A program made the position numbers and the translations under genes. From positions 8,709,447-8,742,632 of the forward strand of contig BFEA01000004.1 in NCBI GenBank assembly GCA_003427395.1: a stretch of 33,186 nucleotides of DNA, given 5' to 3'. Position 1 is the stretch's first letter. Every line of letters starts with the position of its first letter. Of the stretch, positions 20,028 to 30,731 are shown in pieces. The notes under the pieces are model-generated. The model was given only the letters and a program-made list of their open reading frames with translations, searched no databases and was not told the DNA's origin. Origin of the DNA: Chara braunii (taxonomy: Eukaryota; Streptophyta; Charophyceae; Charales; Characeae).

Positions 20028-23000
20028 ATTGAGAGTAGCAACGTGGAATGTCCGGGGAATGGGAGATCTGTCGGGGAGGGAGAAGGATAAAAGAGTTAAA
20101 TCGTGGATCCATTACAAACGGATCGATGTGATGATGCTACAGGAAACAAAACTTTCAGAGGGAAAACTTACTCAGTTCAGGGACTGGTGGGATGGCCCAC
20201 AACTCTGGTCCCCTGCAAGAGGGACAAGGGGAGGGGTTGCCATCCTTATTCATACCCGAATTGAGGCATCTCTGATCGACTTTGATAGCGATGCCTGGGG
20301 AAGATGGTGTTGGGTAAAACTGGCACTACGGGACACAAAATGGGTGTTTGCTACTGTGTACGTGCCAAACGGGACTAAGGAGAGAGTTTTTTTTTTAAAT
20401 GCTCCCGTATGTGTTACCCAGTCACAGCAATCTGATGATTGCAGGTTACTGGAATACGGTTTGCCGCCCAGGTTTGGATTCAAAAACGGATAACGGGTTG
20501 ACTCAAGACAGATCGAGATTGCTCAAATGGATTGAAGCGTGAGAACTGCGGGACATCTACAGAGACCTCTTCCCCTACGGATAAGACTTCACGTGGGTAG
20601 GCCGAACTGCACAGCTAGCAAGGATCCAACGACGACTCGACTTCTTTTTAGTCTCTGCTTGCCAGGCCAGTGATGTGCTCAATGTGGACACAATAAATGA
20701 CCCCATGTCGGATCACAAGCCAGTGATCTTGGAATGTGCTCTCACCTCTTTGGAGGAACGAGGGGAGGGGTACTTCAGACTGAATACGATGCTGCTAACT
20801 GATGATGGCTTGAGAAACTAGGTTGAGGCTTTCTGGCATAGCTGGAAGGATGCCAAGTCGGAGTTTGAACAGCAGGCTGAGTAGGTGGACGCAGGGCTAC
20901 GTATCATTTCCATGAGACTTGACACATTTTCCCGGATTGCAGCACATGGGAGGAACAAAGAGGAAAAAACTCTGAGGGATAGAGTGGAGGAAGCAGAGAG
21001 TCGCATTGGGCAGCACCCAGTGTCGGACCTGTTTTGGTCGGAGGAGAGAGCTGCAAGGCTTACAGAATGGAATCAGTACCAGGTTCATAAGTAGGAAAGG
21101 TGGCACCAGATCCTGAAGGAGAAGGGGGTGGTCTCCTCTGACCGGATGACAAAACAGACCTTTCAGAGACTGCTTCCGAAAGCAGTTCACATGAAAGAGT
21201 TGAGGCACCCACATCATCTAGGTCGTCCGATGGCAACCACCAACGTGGAAATGAGCCGGTACGCTGCAGACTACTACGAGGACAATATGACAACACGCAG
21301 ACCATTTGATGACCTCGACGACGACATGTCACAGTTCTCTGCGCTTTGGGACAACTTCACAGTGCGAGTTGCTGAGGAAGGCAGGCTACTGATGGACAGA
21401 CCGGTGACGGAAAATGAGGTACTTGAAACGATCAAGAGAATGGCAAAAGGGAAGGCGCCGGGAGACGATGGTCTCCCGGTGGAGTTTGATGTTGTCTGTT
21501 GGGAAACCCTGGCAGGGGACTTAACAGAATTGTTCAACGACATTCTGACCGGAGCCAAGTTGGGCCAAACGATGACACGGGGTATTATCTCGCTGTTATT
21601 TAAAAAAGGAGACAGCAGCGAAGTCAGGAACTGGCGACCCATTTCACTACTGAATGTGGTTTACAAGTTGCTGGCAAGAACGTTGGCAACCAGACTCGGC
21701 AATCTGCTTCCACACCTAGTCCAAAAAGACCAAGGTGCCTTCATGCGGGGAAGATCCATATTCGAGAACGTGATGACTGCTATTGAAGCATTGGAACTCA
21801 TCGACGGGGAAGACACAGACACAGCGGTGCTCTTTCTGGATCTTCAGAAAGCCTACGACAGAGTCAACTGGACGTTCGTGATCATGACACTAAAAGTTGC
21901 AGGCTTCGGGGAATCATTCTGCAGTTAGGTCAAAGCACTGTATGGGTTCTCTTCGGCTGCGGTGTGCGTCAATGGCGTCATCTCGAATGAATTCAAGTTG
22001 TCAAGGTCGCTTCGGCAAGGTTGCCCTCTGGCGCCACTCCTCTTTGTGTTACACATGGAACCGCTGCTGTGCAATATCAGGCTTCATCCGGAGCAGATAA
22101 GTCTTTGCATGGGTAATGGCAAGGAAAGTAAGGTTAAAGCCCTTGCAGACGATGTCTTCGTCATTTCGGCGAACACTAAGCCCTCATTGGACGCCCTCAA
22201 GCAATGTCTAACGGACTTTGCAGAACTGTCGGAAGCAAAAGTTAATTGGAACAAGTTGACCTTTTTTCTGCCCAAACAGTTCTCCTTGGCGGTCCAATGG
22301 GGTATGGAGCGAGTCCCTGTGGATACGGCGGAACGATTTTTGGGAGTACTAGTGGCGCTGGGAGACTGCTCCTCATCACAGGAGGTGATCTTGGCTGAGA
22401 AGGTCAAGAAGCGGGTGCAAGGTTGGGGAAAAGCATTTCATCTGTCCCTGATTGGTCGAGCGCTGGTGATAATGGCTTCGGCCTTCTCCTTGCTATGGTA
22501 CGTAGCGACTGTCCGCAGGTTATCCCCAGCGTTACTCAAGTTTGTCAAAGCGGCCGCTAGAAGATTCATATGGAAGCCTGGCAGCAAGGAGGACGAACGG
22601 TTCATATGCAAGGTGGCCTGGGACACGATTTGCAATCCAAGGGAGGAAGGTGGCTTGGCAATAAAGGACCCCGCGGCACGCAATACGTTCCTGCTGGCAA
22701 GATGGATTTGCAAGGTAGCAGAAGCCGAGATGGGAACCGATTGGGTGCTGTTGGCGGAAAGCTTGTTGAATAAGGACTGGAACCTGGCTCGCCCAACGGA
22801 CATATAGGTGGCCATCATGAGTCACACCTTTGTGCGGAAAAGAACGACCTCCAAGTTTTGGAGGGATGTGCTTGCAGCGTGGAAGAAGGCTCAGCCTATG
22901 CTAAGACTGCCGCCAAAGTCCAAAACGGAGGTCAAGCGACACATCTTTTTTAGAATGAATGGATTTTGAGTGATGCGGGTCACCCCTTCTCTCGAGAGAG

Positions 23001-24258
23001 GAGGCCTGGGGAATTCGGACTGACCTGGCTTCGGAAAGGGATTGCAACAATAGGCGACCTATGGGATGACTCAGTGAATCAGTGAAAATCAAATGGGGAG
23101 TTGAGGAATCAGCTGGGTCAACTGCCTAGCCAAGAGGAAAGGGCGGAGATGCTGAGAGCAGCAATTCCAGAAGATTAGAAACTCCTCCTGGGCCCAGAGG
23201 GCGTCGACCCCCCTGGGACTTGGTTCCAATGGAATAACGGAGAAGAGGGTCGATACTGCAGGCTTGAGAGCTGGTTTGATAACAACTCAGGTCGCTGTTG
23301 GCTCGAGACATATAAACAACGCGACAAGAACCAGCCTGCACTGGAAAGGGAAGGGATGCTTTTCCAGTATGGGCTGGCTAACTTCACAGAGATGAGAGGT
23401 AGACTGATTCCACCTACAGAGGAGGGATTTCCAATGACCCCTATGCTCGTAGCTAACGGAACCCCCTTGAAAGACCTGAGACTTTACCCGGCTGGTTGGG
23501 GTTGGCAACTGGGAGGCGAACGAATAGTAGGTTTGGAGAAGCTCAATTCAGAAATTATTTCCCAAATGAGCTCCAATGACCAGTCCATGCAGAGGAAACT
23601 GGGTCAGCGATGGAGCAGAACAGTCCCAGAGTTGAACCCGCCATCAGAGCAGGAACTTGGAAGATTATGGACTCAGTTGAAGAACATTCCCTCACAGAAG
23701 TTGGCCTTCTTACTCTGGCTACAGTCTCATCTTGCTATTCCGACCTCAGTTTGGTTATCAGAGAGAGGAATGGAGGTGAACAAGACATGTGACAGATGTA
23801 AAGCGGATGAGGAAACCTGGGCCCACCTCTGGTGGGACTGCCCAAGATCACGGAAGTGGTGGAGGTGGTGGGAGATGCACTGGCAACGGTTCGTCGGCCA
23901 GTCGGGGTTTTTAGGCCGGAGATGGGTCCTATCAGGCGCAGTCCAGGAAGGAAGTAACTGCTCAGAAGGTTTGGGATATATTGCCCAGGTGGGAAGAACC
24001 ATCATGTTGTGGCTCATATGGATGGACAAGAACAACCTTCGGTTCCAAGGGGTAAGCCTTAATGAGGTCCAGGCGGAGGCCACATTCAAAGGAATGTTGG
24101 TGATGGCAATCAGGTCATACTGGGTGCGCAGGGTGGTACAGAGAGATCGACAGTCGGGTCTTGGATGGTTCAGGAGAACTTGGTGCGTGGGGAACAGGTT
24201 ATCGCATATCTCTCTGGAAGGGAAGCTAGTCTTATGCCAATGGCTAGCTAGGGGGTAG
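20020..24258 (+). pseudogene. LINE ORF2: endonuclease, reverse transcriptase, zf-RVT
   Basis: About 1,412 codons, starting ATG 20020, which overlaps the ORF1 stop by 8 nt. The endonuclease/exonuclease/phosphatase region (20020-20760) shows TWNVRG, QETK, DFTW and SDHKPV (SDH at 20708-20716). The reverse transcriptase shows GKAPGDDGLP, FKKGD, NWRPISLLNVVYK, LDLQKAYDRV (motif A Asp at 21839-21841), RQGCPLAPLLF and ALADDVFV (ADD at 22145-22153, with Leu where F or Y is usual). The C-terminus has a zf-RVT finger C-X2-C-X8-H-X4-C at 23788-23841. No RNase H follows. Frameshifts sit at the T10 run 20387-20396 and the T run 22945-22951. In-frame stops: TGA 20540, TAA 20582, TAG 20819, 20882, 21092, 21926 and 22805, TGA 23083, TAG 23176. 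Eight of these lie where context suggests Trp. The natural stop is TAG 24256-24258. Confidence 0.9.
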
Positions 24259-24730
24259 AATTGAGGGTCATTAAGTAGATAGATAGTAGTATTAAAGGGA
24301 GGGGTGGTATAGAGTAGTGCCTTTCGAACCAGGGTATCTCGGTTCGTGTTTCGGACCGCAGGAGGTCAAAAGGGGAAGGAGGGTGGTAGAGTGCCAAGTT
24401 AACGAGGAACGGATGTTCCACCGGTCGGCTTAGACTGGTCTCGGGCCGTTGAAAGGCCTGTGTAGGTAGGTGAGTAGGGCAAAGGGTAGAGTAAATGTTA
24501 CACTCCATATGAGTAGAGTTCAAAAGAAACGTGCGAGAACGGATTAAATAGGGTTCCATCTGCTGAGTTTAAAGGGATCTGCTTTTGTTACAGATTCATT
24601 TTGAAGATATCAGTTAAGCTAAACCGGCTGAAGCTGTCGGGATAACTCCAGGTTGAATTGTGAGGTCCCCAGCCTCTTCGAAATTCATTTGGAATATAAT
24701 GTTGCGATTTAAAAAAAAATAAAAATAAAA
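24259..24730 (+). other. LINE 3' UTR and A-rich tail
   Basis: About 450 nt without coding signal, then AAAAAAAAATAAAAATAAAA (24711-24730) and the target duplication. The interrupted tail suggests A-tail decay since insertion. No similarity to the SINE 3' ends in this window was noticed, so these SINEs do not obviously share this LINE's 3' end. Confidence 0.65.
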
Positions 24731-24740
24731 ACTCCTATGC

Positions 24741-27020
24741 TCGACCAACCGGCAAAAACACGAAAAGGTACCAGAGTCGGGTCTGCGTTTCCCGAACCCT
24801 CTCAAAACCCACGTTCACCCGCCACTTGACCAATCCACCACTCAACACTTCGCCTCGTGTATTCCGGACAAAAAACAAACGTCAGAAAAAAAAAAAAAAA
24901 AAAAAAAAAGCCCACCATAAAGACCGCTTGGAATAAAAACCATTTTGCCTTTGTTCCCGACCACGTACATTCACCAACAGACTGTCTGACTTCCCGGCCT
25001 GAGACTGTCCACTCGGTACAATCGTGAAAAAACGCGAAAGACAAAAAAACAGCACTCATCACTACTACCCCTCTACCCGAACCGTCCCTCCCTCACTATC
25101 CGCTCTGTTCACCATCTTCTAAATCCCTTTCCCTCTGTTCCCGACCACATGCATTCCGACCCGTACCTTCATTACTATCTAAGCCCCCCAGCCCATCTCC
25201 GACAGTATCCACGACCCGTCTTCCTAACTTAATCTGCGACGAGCGATGTGGGGGGGAAGAGATCGGTCGGTCGCGTGGCGGCGCTTGGTGCGCTAATGTG
25301 CGCTAATCTGGCGCTAACGCAAGACCTTACACCACGACTCTCCGTAATCCCGAGATGATGAAGCAGGTAGGCGCCGAAGGTTGCTAGCCACCCGACATGT
25401 GGTGTATACATCTTCGTTATAGATTTTCCTTTGATGTGACATCTGCTTCCGCGCGGTATGGTCGTACGGCGTTTCCCCTTGGGAAGACCTTGGGGCAAGA
25501 AGTAGCTGGTCTCCTATGGGGACAGCGTGAAACGCCTCCGCTACCGGTAGCGGCGCTTCCCGTAAGAGTGGGAGACCTACAGGGGGCAGTGGGAGCGTCA
25601 CCAGTATCTACGGCATATTGCGCTTGTTCACACGGACAGTGGAGATATGGAGATTTTGGATGGGAGTCTGTGTGACTGTAGGGCTTGCTATAGCTTCCGC
25701 TATGGTGTTGGTACCTCCAGCTTCTTGAATGGGCGGAGGCCATCCCTGCAGCCCCTCCCCTCAATATACACTTGCACACGTACACACTGTTCCTGCTCAA
25801 AGTGCCACTGAACTTCACGTTTTTACTTGGACACGACTGGGGAGCAGGAGTACAAAACAGAGGAGATGATTGTATCTATCTGCATTCCAAGGCTGAATAC
25901 ATCCAAGATGCAGGGATTGTGACGGGTGGCACCAGCACTTCCAACTGGGCGTTTCCTGTGGCAGTGGGAGAGCCAACGGTTGCGGTGGGAGCGATGTTGG
26001 GAGAGGTATGCCAAGAGCTAGTTGGAAGCCAACTCGGCGTTTCCTCACAAATTCCTGTGGCAGTAATTTGTCACTCTTCAGGCACATTTAGTCACAACTC
26101 CAGATTCACCTTCCCTGAAGACTATCGTGGAGGATAGAGACCATCTGGGCCAGTGGAATATCAGATGCCCTTTCGGAAGTAGGTAGCCGGAACTTTTGGC
26201 CAGATTCAAATGTTGTTATTTCTGTTTCTGGTTGTAAGTTTAGGCTTGATTCGTTTTTGTTACTCTAATTGCGAGTTGTTTGCATCTCATAATTGTTTTG
26301 GGACGGACCACACGTTTTCTATAAGATCACACTCTCTAAATTTTGCATGTAAGCACGATTCAAGGGTAGATGCACTCAATTTTGCAGCACGTTGATAGGC
26401 GAGATAATTGTTGTCAACTGCTATGAGGGAATCGTGCGTAGCACATGTATCTGTACTTAGAGCCATTTGTGGGATAGGTACAACTTCTACTTTATTCATG
26501 AGTGTAATAAGCTTTAGTGGAGTGCAATTACTTTCTACCTGGTTAAGGAGGGTGATTAAGGGGTATAGGAGGTTCATAATCGGAAGGTCCTACATGTTTC
26601 CTCACGGCCCCCAGTTTCCTTCTGATGCACCTGGACTATTTTCAGTAATTTCGTTCTGTTTCTGCCTGTCTTCATAATAAGTCGTCAGTTTTGCATTGAG
26701 GATTTGCTGGCAGCTGGGGCTGTTGTTGCTCTTTCTAATGGTTGGGCGAGGTCGGATGGTTGAATTCAGCCAATAAAGCATTTTAACAAAACTCTAGGAT
26801 GAGATCCTGGGTTCCGTGGAATGTGTTCTTACTGGAATGGACCTGGTCCCAATAGTACGCTGGTTACAGGGTTGATCAGATCTCGTCACGGAGATAGCTG
26901 GAGATAGATAGACAGCATTTAGATTCACGGCTTTTATTCAATCCTGGTATAAAGGAGTGCTCTGTGTTAGCATTTTCAGATGGTGTGGTTGGTAGAGAGT
27001 CCTGACTCTTCTGCGAAAGT
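24741..27020. other. No gene; one palindrome
   Basis: About 2.3 kb in which I find no family-level coding signal. Notable small items: an A run of about 25 near 24886-24909; TGTTCCCGACCACRTRCATTC twice (24953 and 25136, one of them embedded in a diverged copy); GCGCTAA repeats near 25290-25320; the palindrome CGCTACCGGTAGCG at 25539-25552; and two GGCGTTTCCTGTGGCAG-like blocks near 25946 and 26037. Confidence 0.4.
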
Positions 27021-27026
27021 TTTTTC

Positions 27027-28989
27027 TTAGTACATTTTCACGTTTTTGCGTTCGGTTTCCAGCTCTCGAGCATGGAGAAGACTGAGAGAGAGGATGCAGA
27101 TTCTATGTTTGTGTTCCCACTCACGGTTACTCTTAGGCCTTTGTTCCATAATGGCAATTCGACAGTAAGACCGTGACCGAGCGTTAATGGCCTTTTCCTT
27201 GAAAACGGAAAAGGAAAAAAGTGATGACAACGTTTTTTTGTTATATGGTACGGTATGACGGTAACGAGAGATTACACAACCGATAGGATTCCGCTTGGGC
27301 ATGCTCACGGCAGGACTCAGATAGCGAGAGCTCGATAACAGAGAGGATTCCATGTTGGTATACACTCTCGGTAGGTAGGAATTTCCTGCAGGTATCTGAC
27401 CACAATTATGTCCACATTCGGTAGACAATCTAAGCACAAAATTGGTGGAATTTTGAGGGATTGCATTTAAAGATCCAAGGGTGCGTGGTGGGAAACCCAT
27501 CAAGGAGGTTCTGGCTTGCTTTGGGCTGCAGACGGTTTTTGAGTTGCCCGCCCTATACTGTGTCTGTCTCTCGAGCCATGTTCCAAAATGACACGTGAGC
27601 GCTTTAAAGGAGATGAATTGAGCTCTTTTGTGGGTTTCGCCCCGGCTCCCCCGCAGAATGTCCTCCAGAGCTCTTGACGTGACAGCATCGGCCGCATCGA
27701 TGTTTATCTTGTTTACCGGGCTACAACTTTTGTTCTTAGACGCCTTGTCTGAGTTTTCAGACGACTCTGGCAGCTGGGGTTTCTTTTTCCCCGGCTCATG
27801 TTCCGACTGTTTCGATGGGGCCGAACTGGATCGACAAGAACCCTCGGATTTGGCAAGCGGGATTTTTCCCTTTTTTCCCCGTGTCGCTCCTTTGCTATTC
27901 ATTTTAGCAGCGTTTCCCTCCCTGGTGTTATTTTTGTGAGGTCGCATCCCCTCCCACCTTGCCTTGACCACGTTTCTGAAATTCGTTCCAACCGGTGGCA
28001 GAAGGTGTTCGACCCATAGGAACGGGGGGGGTTCTTTCGCTGTCTGGTCAACAAAGGGGTCAGTTTCCGCCGCATGACAACAACTATCTGATTCACTATG
28101 ATAGTGCATTTTACAGACGTTGCACCAAGGAGTTGCGATCGAAATGACTTCCACATGGTGTTCTCCTTTTTTAGGAATACCTATAATCAATTTTCGTTTA
28201 ACTCTGAATTCGGCCAAGGGGTCCAAATCAAAACGAACATTCCCCAATTTAGGTTCGTCCTCATATTCTTCGAACAGGTGGCGTTTTACCACTCAACGAA
28301 AATTTTATTCAACAGCAATATGAAGGGGAGTCATCAATTGCATCGGGACGTTTAAACATTGAATCCATAATATTTTTGGCTTACCTGTGCTTTTGAAAAA
28401 TTTCATTTCTGACAGGTCAATCCACGACAGGAAAGTAACGTTCTAAGATTTGTCATTTAATTTTATAGATACCCTTCGTTCCTGACAAAGTCATTCCATG
28501 ATTTTCACTGTGCTTGCCACATATTTGATACCTTTCGTGTTTGGTCTCCAGATCAACGTCGCCACTATCATACCAAGAGTTTTCGTACGCACGAACTAGC
28601 TCTTTTTTTGTGTCATTAGACAAATTATCGGCCTCTTGATGAAATTGGATAGTAACGGCGTGCTCCCTAAGCCACTCGCTCTGGGCATCTGAAAAGTCCT
28701 CATCCAAGTCCAATCAAGCGAAGTCGTCACCCAATTCGGTAGTCCCGATACAGAGTCCTGATGGGAGTAACCCATCGTGAAAGTACGCATCCAACAACTC
28801 TTTGACGTAAACTTTTTCCTCATTTGTGTATGTGCGTTTGACATTAGGATCCGAATTCAATATTGTGCCAGCATACAAATTCGGGAGATTAGTTACAATT
28901 TCCATGACGGACAGGCCAACCCCCTCCAAGGTTAAGAAGGCAACCAGATACCAACTACCAAAATGAATCAAAAGGAAAACATAAGTCAA
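27027..28989 (-). pseudogene. Diverged LINE ORF1 fragment without ORF2
   Basis: On the minus strand the order of blocks matches the plus-strand LINE ORF1: YTNEEKVYVKELLDAYFHDG (from about 28830) against LSDEDRLRLLISKCYDDG; KKELVRAYENSWY against QEDLILAYENGWY; then SWIDLSEMKFF against PWMTKTELEE; then EPKLGNVRFDL against RPKLMNLKFEL; and TPWCNVCK against TPWCDKCK. The knuckle C-X2-C-X4-H-X5-C is at 28080-28124. Breaks: TGA at 28714-28716, a frameshift near 28440-28460, and TAA and TGA just before 28292. From 28292 to 27027 a frame of 421 codons is open, but beyond about residue 200 it runs through a dispersed repeat (27391), so the C-terminal part is probably not protein. No endonuclease or reverse transcriptase follows. 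Similarity is moderate, so this is a different subfamily. Confidence 0.75.
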
Positions 28990-29216
28990 TCTATATTAGG
29001 CCTCAATAAATAAGAACAAATTTAGTATTCGAGTCTTATCGTCATTAGAAGTGGACGCTCACCCTCATGAGTTCTAATGGTGGGAGACGACAGTTCCAGC
29101 ATTCCGACTTACTATCCTTGTGCTTCCGAATCGAGGGCAGGGATAGCGGAGTGTAGCTCAGAGTCCCCCTGGGAGAAAACTTTCACCCCATTCAATACTT
29201 TAACCTAGGTAACATG
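28990..29216. other. No gene or repeat recognised
   Basis: Short spacer between the ORF1 relic and the ATCCGG-rich block; nothing identifiable. Confidence 0.3.
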
Positions 29217-29750
29217 GGTTATCTGGCCGGATAATCTGGTCGGATTATCTGGCCAGATGATCGGGGGGTAGGATCATCCGGAAATCCGGATGATTGAAAA
29301 AAAAAACTAAAAAAAGCAAAAAAAAAAAAAAAAAAAAAGTGATATTGCGCATGCAAAATACAATAGAACTACGTTCCTATTTCATGAAAAGCTTGATAGG
29401 GCCTGGAAGGGTTCAAAGGGGATAAGTTAGGGAATAAAGGGGTTTAGAGGGGGGATGCTTAATGCATTCTATAAATTTTTATCTAAATATTATTTTCTTG
29501 TTCTGTTTTATTTTTTATCTTTATATTTGTTGAGTAATCAAAGATGGCATCAAGCCAAAAGTTGTTCATATCATTGATATGAACAACATAATTTTTTTCC
29601 AGATTTTTTTGAATTTTTTTTTCGGTAAAAAAATATATATTTTGCGCAGGGCTGGATTTTTCATATCCGGAATCAATCCGGAAATTTTCATCCGGATTGA
29701 AAATTCCGGATAAAATTGGTCTGCCGGATATCCGGATTTGCTACTTAGAC
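29217..29750. mobile_element. ATCCGG-rich block, possible transposon ends
   Basis: The left part (29217-29300) alternates TTATCTGGCC, GATTATCTGG and CATCCGGAAATCCGGATG. The right part (29650-29745) begins CAGGGCTGGATTTTTCATAT and has ATCCGGA or TCCGGAT about seven times in both orientations. Between is A/T-rich sequence. Clustered short inverted motifs behind CAGGGCTGG resemble the subterminal repeats of hAT-type elements, but I find no matching CCAGCCCTG end and no 8-bp duplication, so class and borders are uncertain. Confidence 0.4.
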
Positions 29751-30006
29751 TTTAACAGTTGCTTCCCTGAGTAGGACAGCACTGTAGCTCTCCTAACTGC
29801 CACAACCAGTCTTTGACGGGCGGGGAACGTTCCAGTTACCTGGAAAATGACGAAAAGTCACCGTACCATGGCAATGACAGCTATTTGGAGCGGTGCGTTG
29901 GCGCCCTTGGAAAATAGCGCTCGGAGCGTCGCCGCTATCCTCCTCTTCTCCGCGAGGCCCTCCAAAATGTGAATTTTCGTTAGAAAACACAGGAAGATAC
30001 ACCACT
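29751..30006. other. No gene recognised
   Basis: Spacer; nothing identifiable on either strand. Confidence 0.3.
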
Positions 30007-30158
30007 GTATTTTTTTTGTTTTGCGCAGGGGCCAGATGCTAATCTTCTCTGTATTTTTTTTGTTTTGCACAGGGGCCATATCTCTGTATTTTTTTTTGTT
30101 TTGCGCAGGGGCCATATGCTAATCTTCTCTGTATCATTCCAATTTTAACAGATGTCCC
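30007..30158 (-). pseudogene. U6 snRNA retro-relic with three A-tailed repeats
   Basis: U6 is the catalytic spliceosomal RNA. On the minus strand, from 30158, the sequence reads CGGGACATCTGTTAAAATTG then GAATGATACAGAGAAGATTA and GCATATGGCCCCTGCGCAA. This is U6 through the ACAGAGA box and the AGC triad region, with a few substitutions and an extra AT. The GGGACATC lead-in is the plant-like form, not the animal one. At CGCAA the RNA sequence stops and an A-rich tail (AACAAAAAAAAA) begins. The segment from ACAGAGAAG to the tail is then repeated: units 30086-30130 (45 nt), 30051-30085 (35 nt, lacking GAAGATTAGC) and 30007-30050 (44 nt). U6 stops short of its 3' half, so it is not functional. A reverse-transcribed, 3'-truncated origin is inferred from the A tails. 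Confidence 0.88.
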
Positions 30159-30348
30159 GACAAACAATTTTTTTTTTCCGGGCATTTGTACATGTGGTGA
30201 GTAGTAGAGCGAGGTTGTTTCTTTCAGGGGTTGTGGCAAACGAAGGGGCAAAAGTCGTGGCCCCGTTGCTCGAGGTTGGGCCCCGCTTGAGCACAGGGGA
30301 CCTACGCAGTAATTGGCCGCTTGCAAGGTTGATTATTACTTATTATAA

Positions 30349-30597
30349 ATCGCCTGTTGAATGTGGACAGGATAGGAAGGCCTTTGAGGCCTTTTCTTTA
30401 TTGTCATGGAACGGGGAACCCGTCGCAGCCACATTCATCCTCAAGCCTCCAACGAGGGAACATGCGGGAGCTGCACCCACCAGCACGTGCGATACGGCCA
30501 GGGGCCAGCCCGTAGCATCAGGACCGATCTTCTTTGATGAGTCGGTCACTGTGCGTCCCCTCCCCCTATGAACATCAGCAGTCTCTGCTCAATGCCA
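30349..30597 (-). mobile_element. tRNA-derived SINE, family 1, copy C (5'-truncated)
   Basis: Plus-strand blocks GGCCTTTTCTTTATTGTCAT, AAGCCTCCAACGAGGGAACA and GTCTCTGCTCAATGCC follow the same order as copy A at 3130-3410. The tRNA head is missing; homology stops at about 30597 and is replaced by a minisatellite. The 3' end, CCACATTCAACAGGCGAT on the minus strand, matches copy B's GATTCAACAGGTGATT. Confidence 0.75.
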
Positions 30598-30616
30598 CAG
30601 GTACCCCGCTTGCGCG

Positions 30617-30731
30617 GAAGCCCAGCCACCCAGGTGCGGGAAGCACCGAAGCGCAGCCACTCAGGTGGGGGAAGTGGAAGCGCAACCACTCAGGTGCAGG
30701 AAGCGTGGAAGCGGAGCCACTCAAGTGCGGG
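30617..30731. repeat. Minisatellite, four units
   Basis: A 24-bp core, GAAGCGCAGCCACTCAGGTG plus GGGG or CGGG, occurs at 30617, 30648, 30677 and 30708 with period 29-31 and a few substitutions. It starts where SINE copy C loses homology. Confidence 0.8.

Larger units (their letters stand above)
17360..24740 (+). mobile_element. Full-length degenerate L1-type LINE
   Basis: A non-LTR retrotransposon of about 7.36 kb. ACTCCTATGC occurs exactly at 17362-17371 and again at 24731-24740, immediately after an A-rich tail (24711-24730). Two preceding As may extend this target-site duplication to 12 bp. Inside are a GC-rich 5' UTR, ORF1 (nucleic-acid-binding, zinc knuckle), ORF2 (AP-type endonuclease, reverse transcriptase, 3' zinc finger) and a 3' UTR of about 450 nt. 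No RNase H domain is seen. Because the 5' duplication lies about 500 nt before ORF1, the copy was probably inserted at full length, unlike most LINE copies, which are 5'-truncated. It is no longer coding: ORF2 has nine stops and two frameshifts, ORF1 one stop and two frameshifts. Domain order and the zf-RVT tail fit the plant L1 group. Confidence 0.9.

Noticed and set aside
17871-24258. Reassigned stop codons (TAG/TGA read as Trp) in the LINE
   Set aside because: Frameshifts and a TAA are also present, and TAG and TGA both reading as Trp would be unprecedented for a nuclear code; mutation is simpler.
25397-26137. Overlapping frames of 90-130 codons on both strands
   Set aside because: No family similarity, no conserved start, and frames on both strands are equally open.
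28380-28420. Splice donor (CAG then GTAAGC on the minus strand) suggesting an intron in the ORF1 relic
   Set aside because: Alignment with the plus-strand ORF1 runs straight through this site, so no intron is needed.
29217-29750. Definite hAT transposon
   Set aside because: No second terminal repeat, no 8-bp duplication and no transposase were found.
30007-30158. Functional U6 gene
   Set aside because: The 3' half of U6 is missing, the transcript would carry repeats, and no plant U6 promoter (USE plus TATA) was seen upstream on the minus strand.
30617-30731. CRISPR-like array
   Set aside because: Spacing of 5-7 nt between cores and a eukaryotic context; it is a minisatellite.
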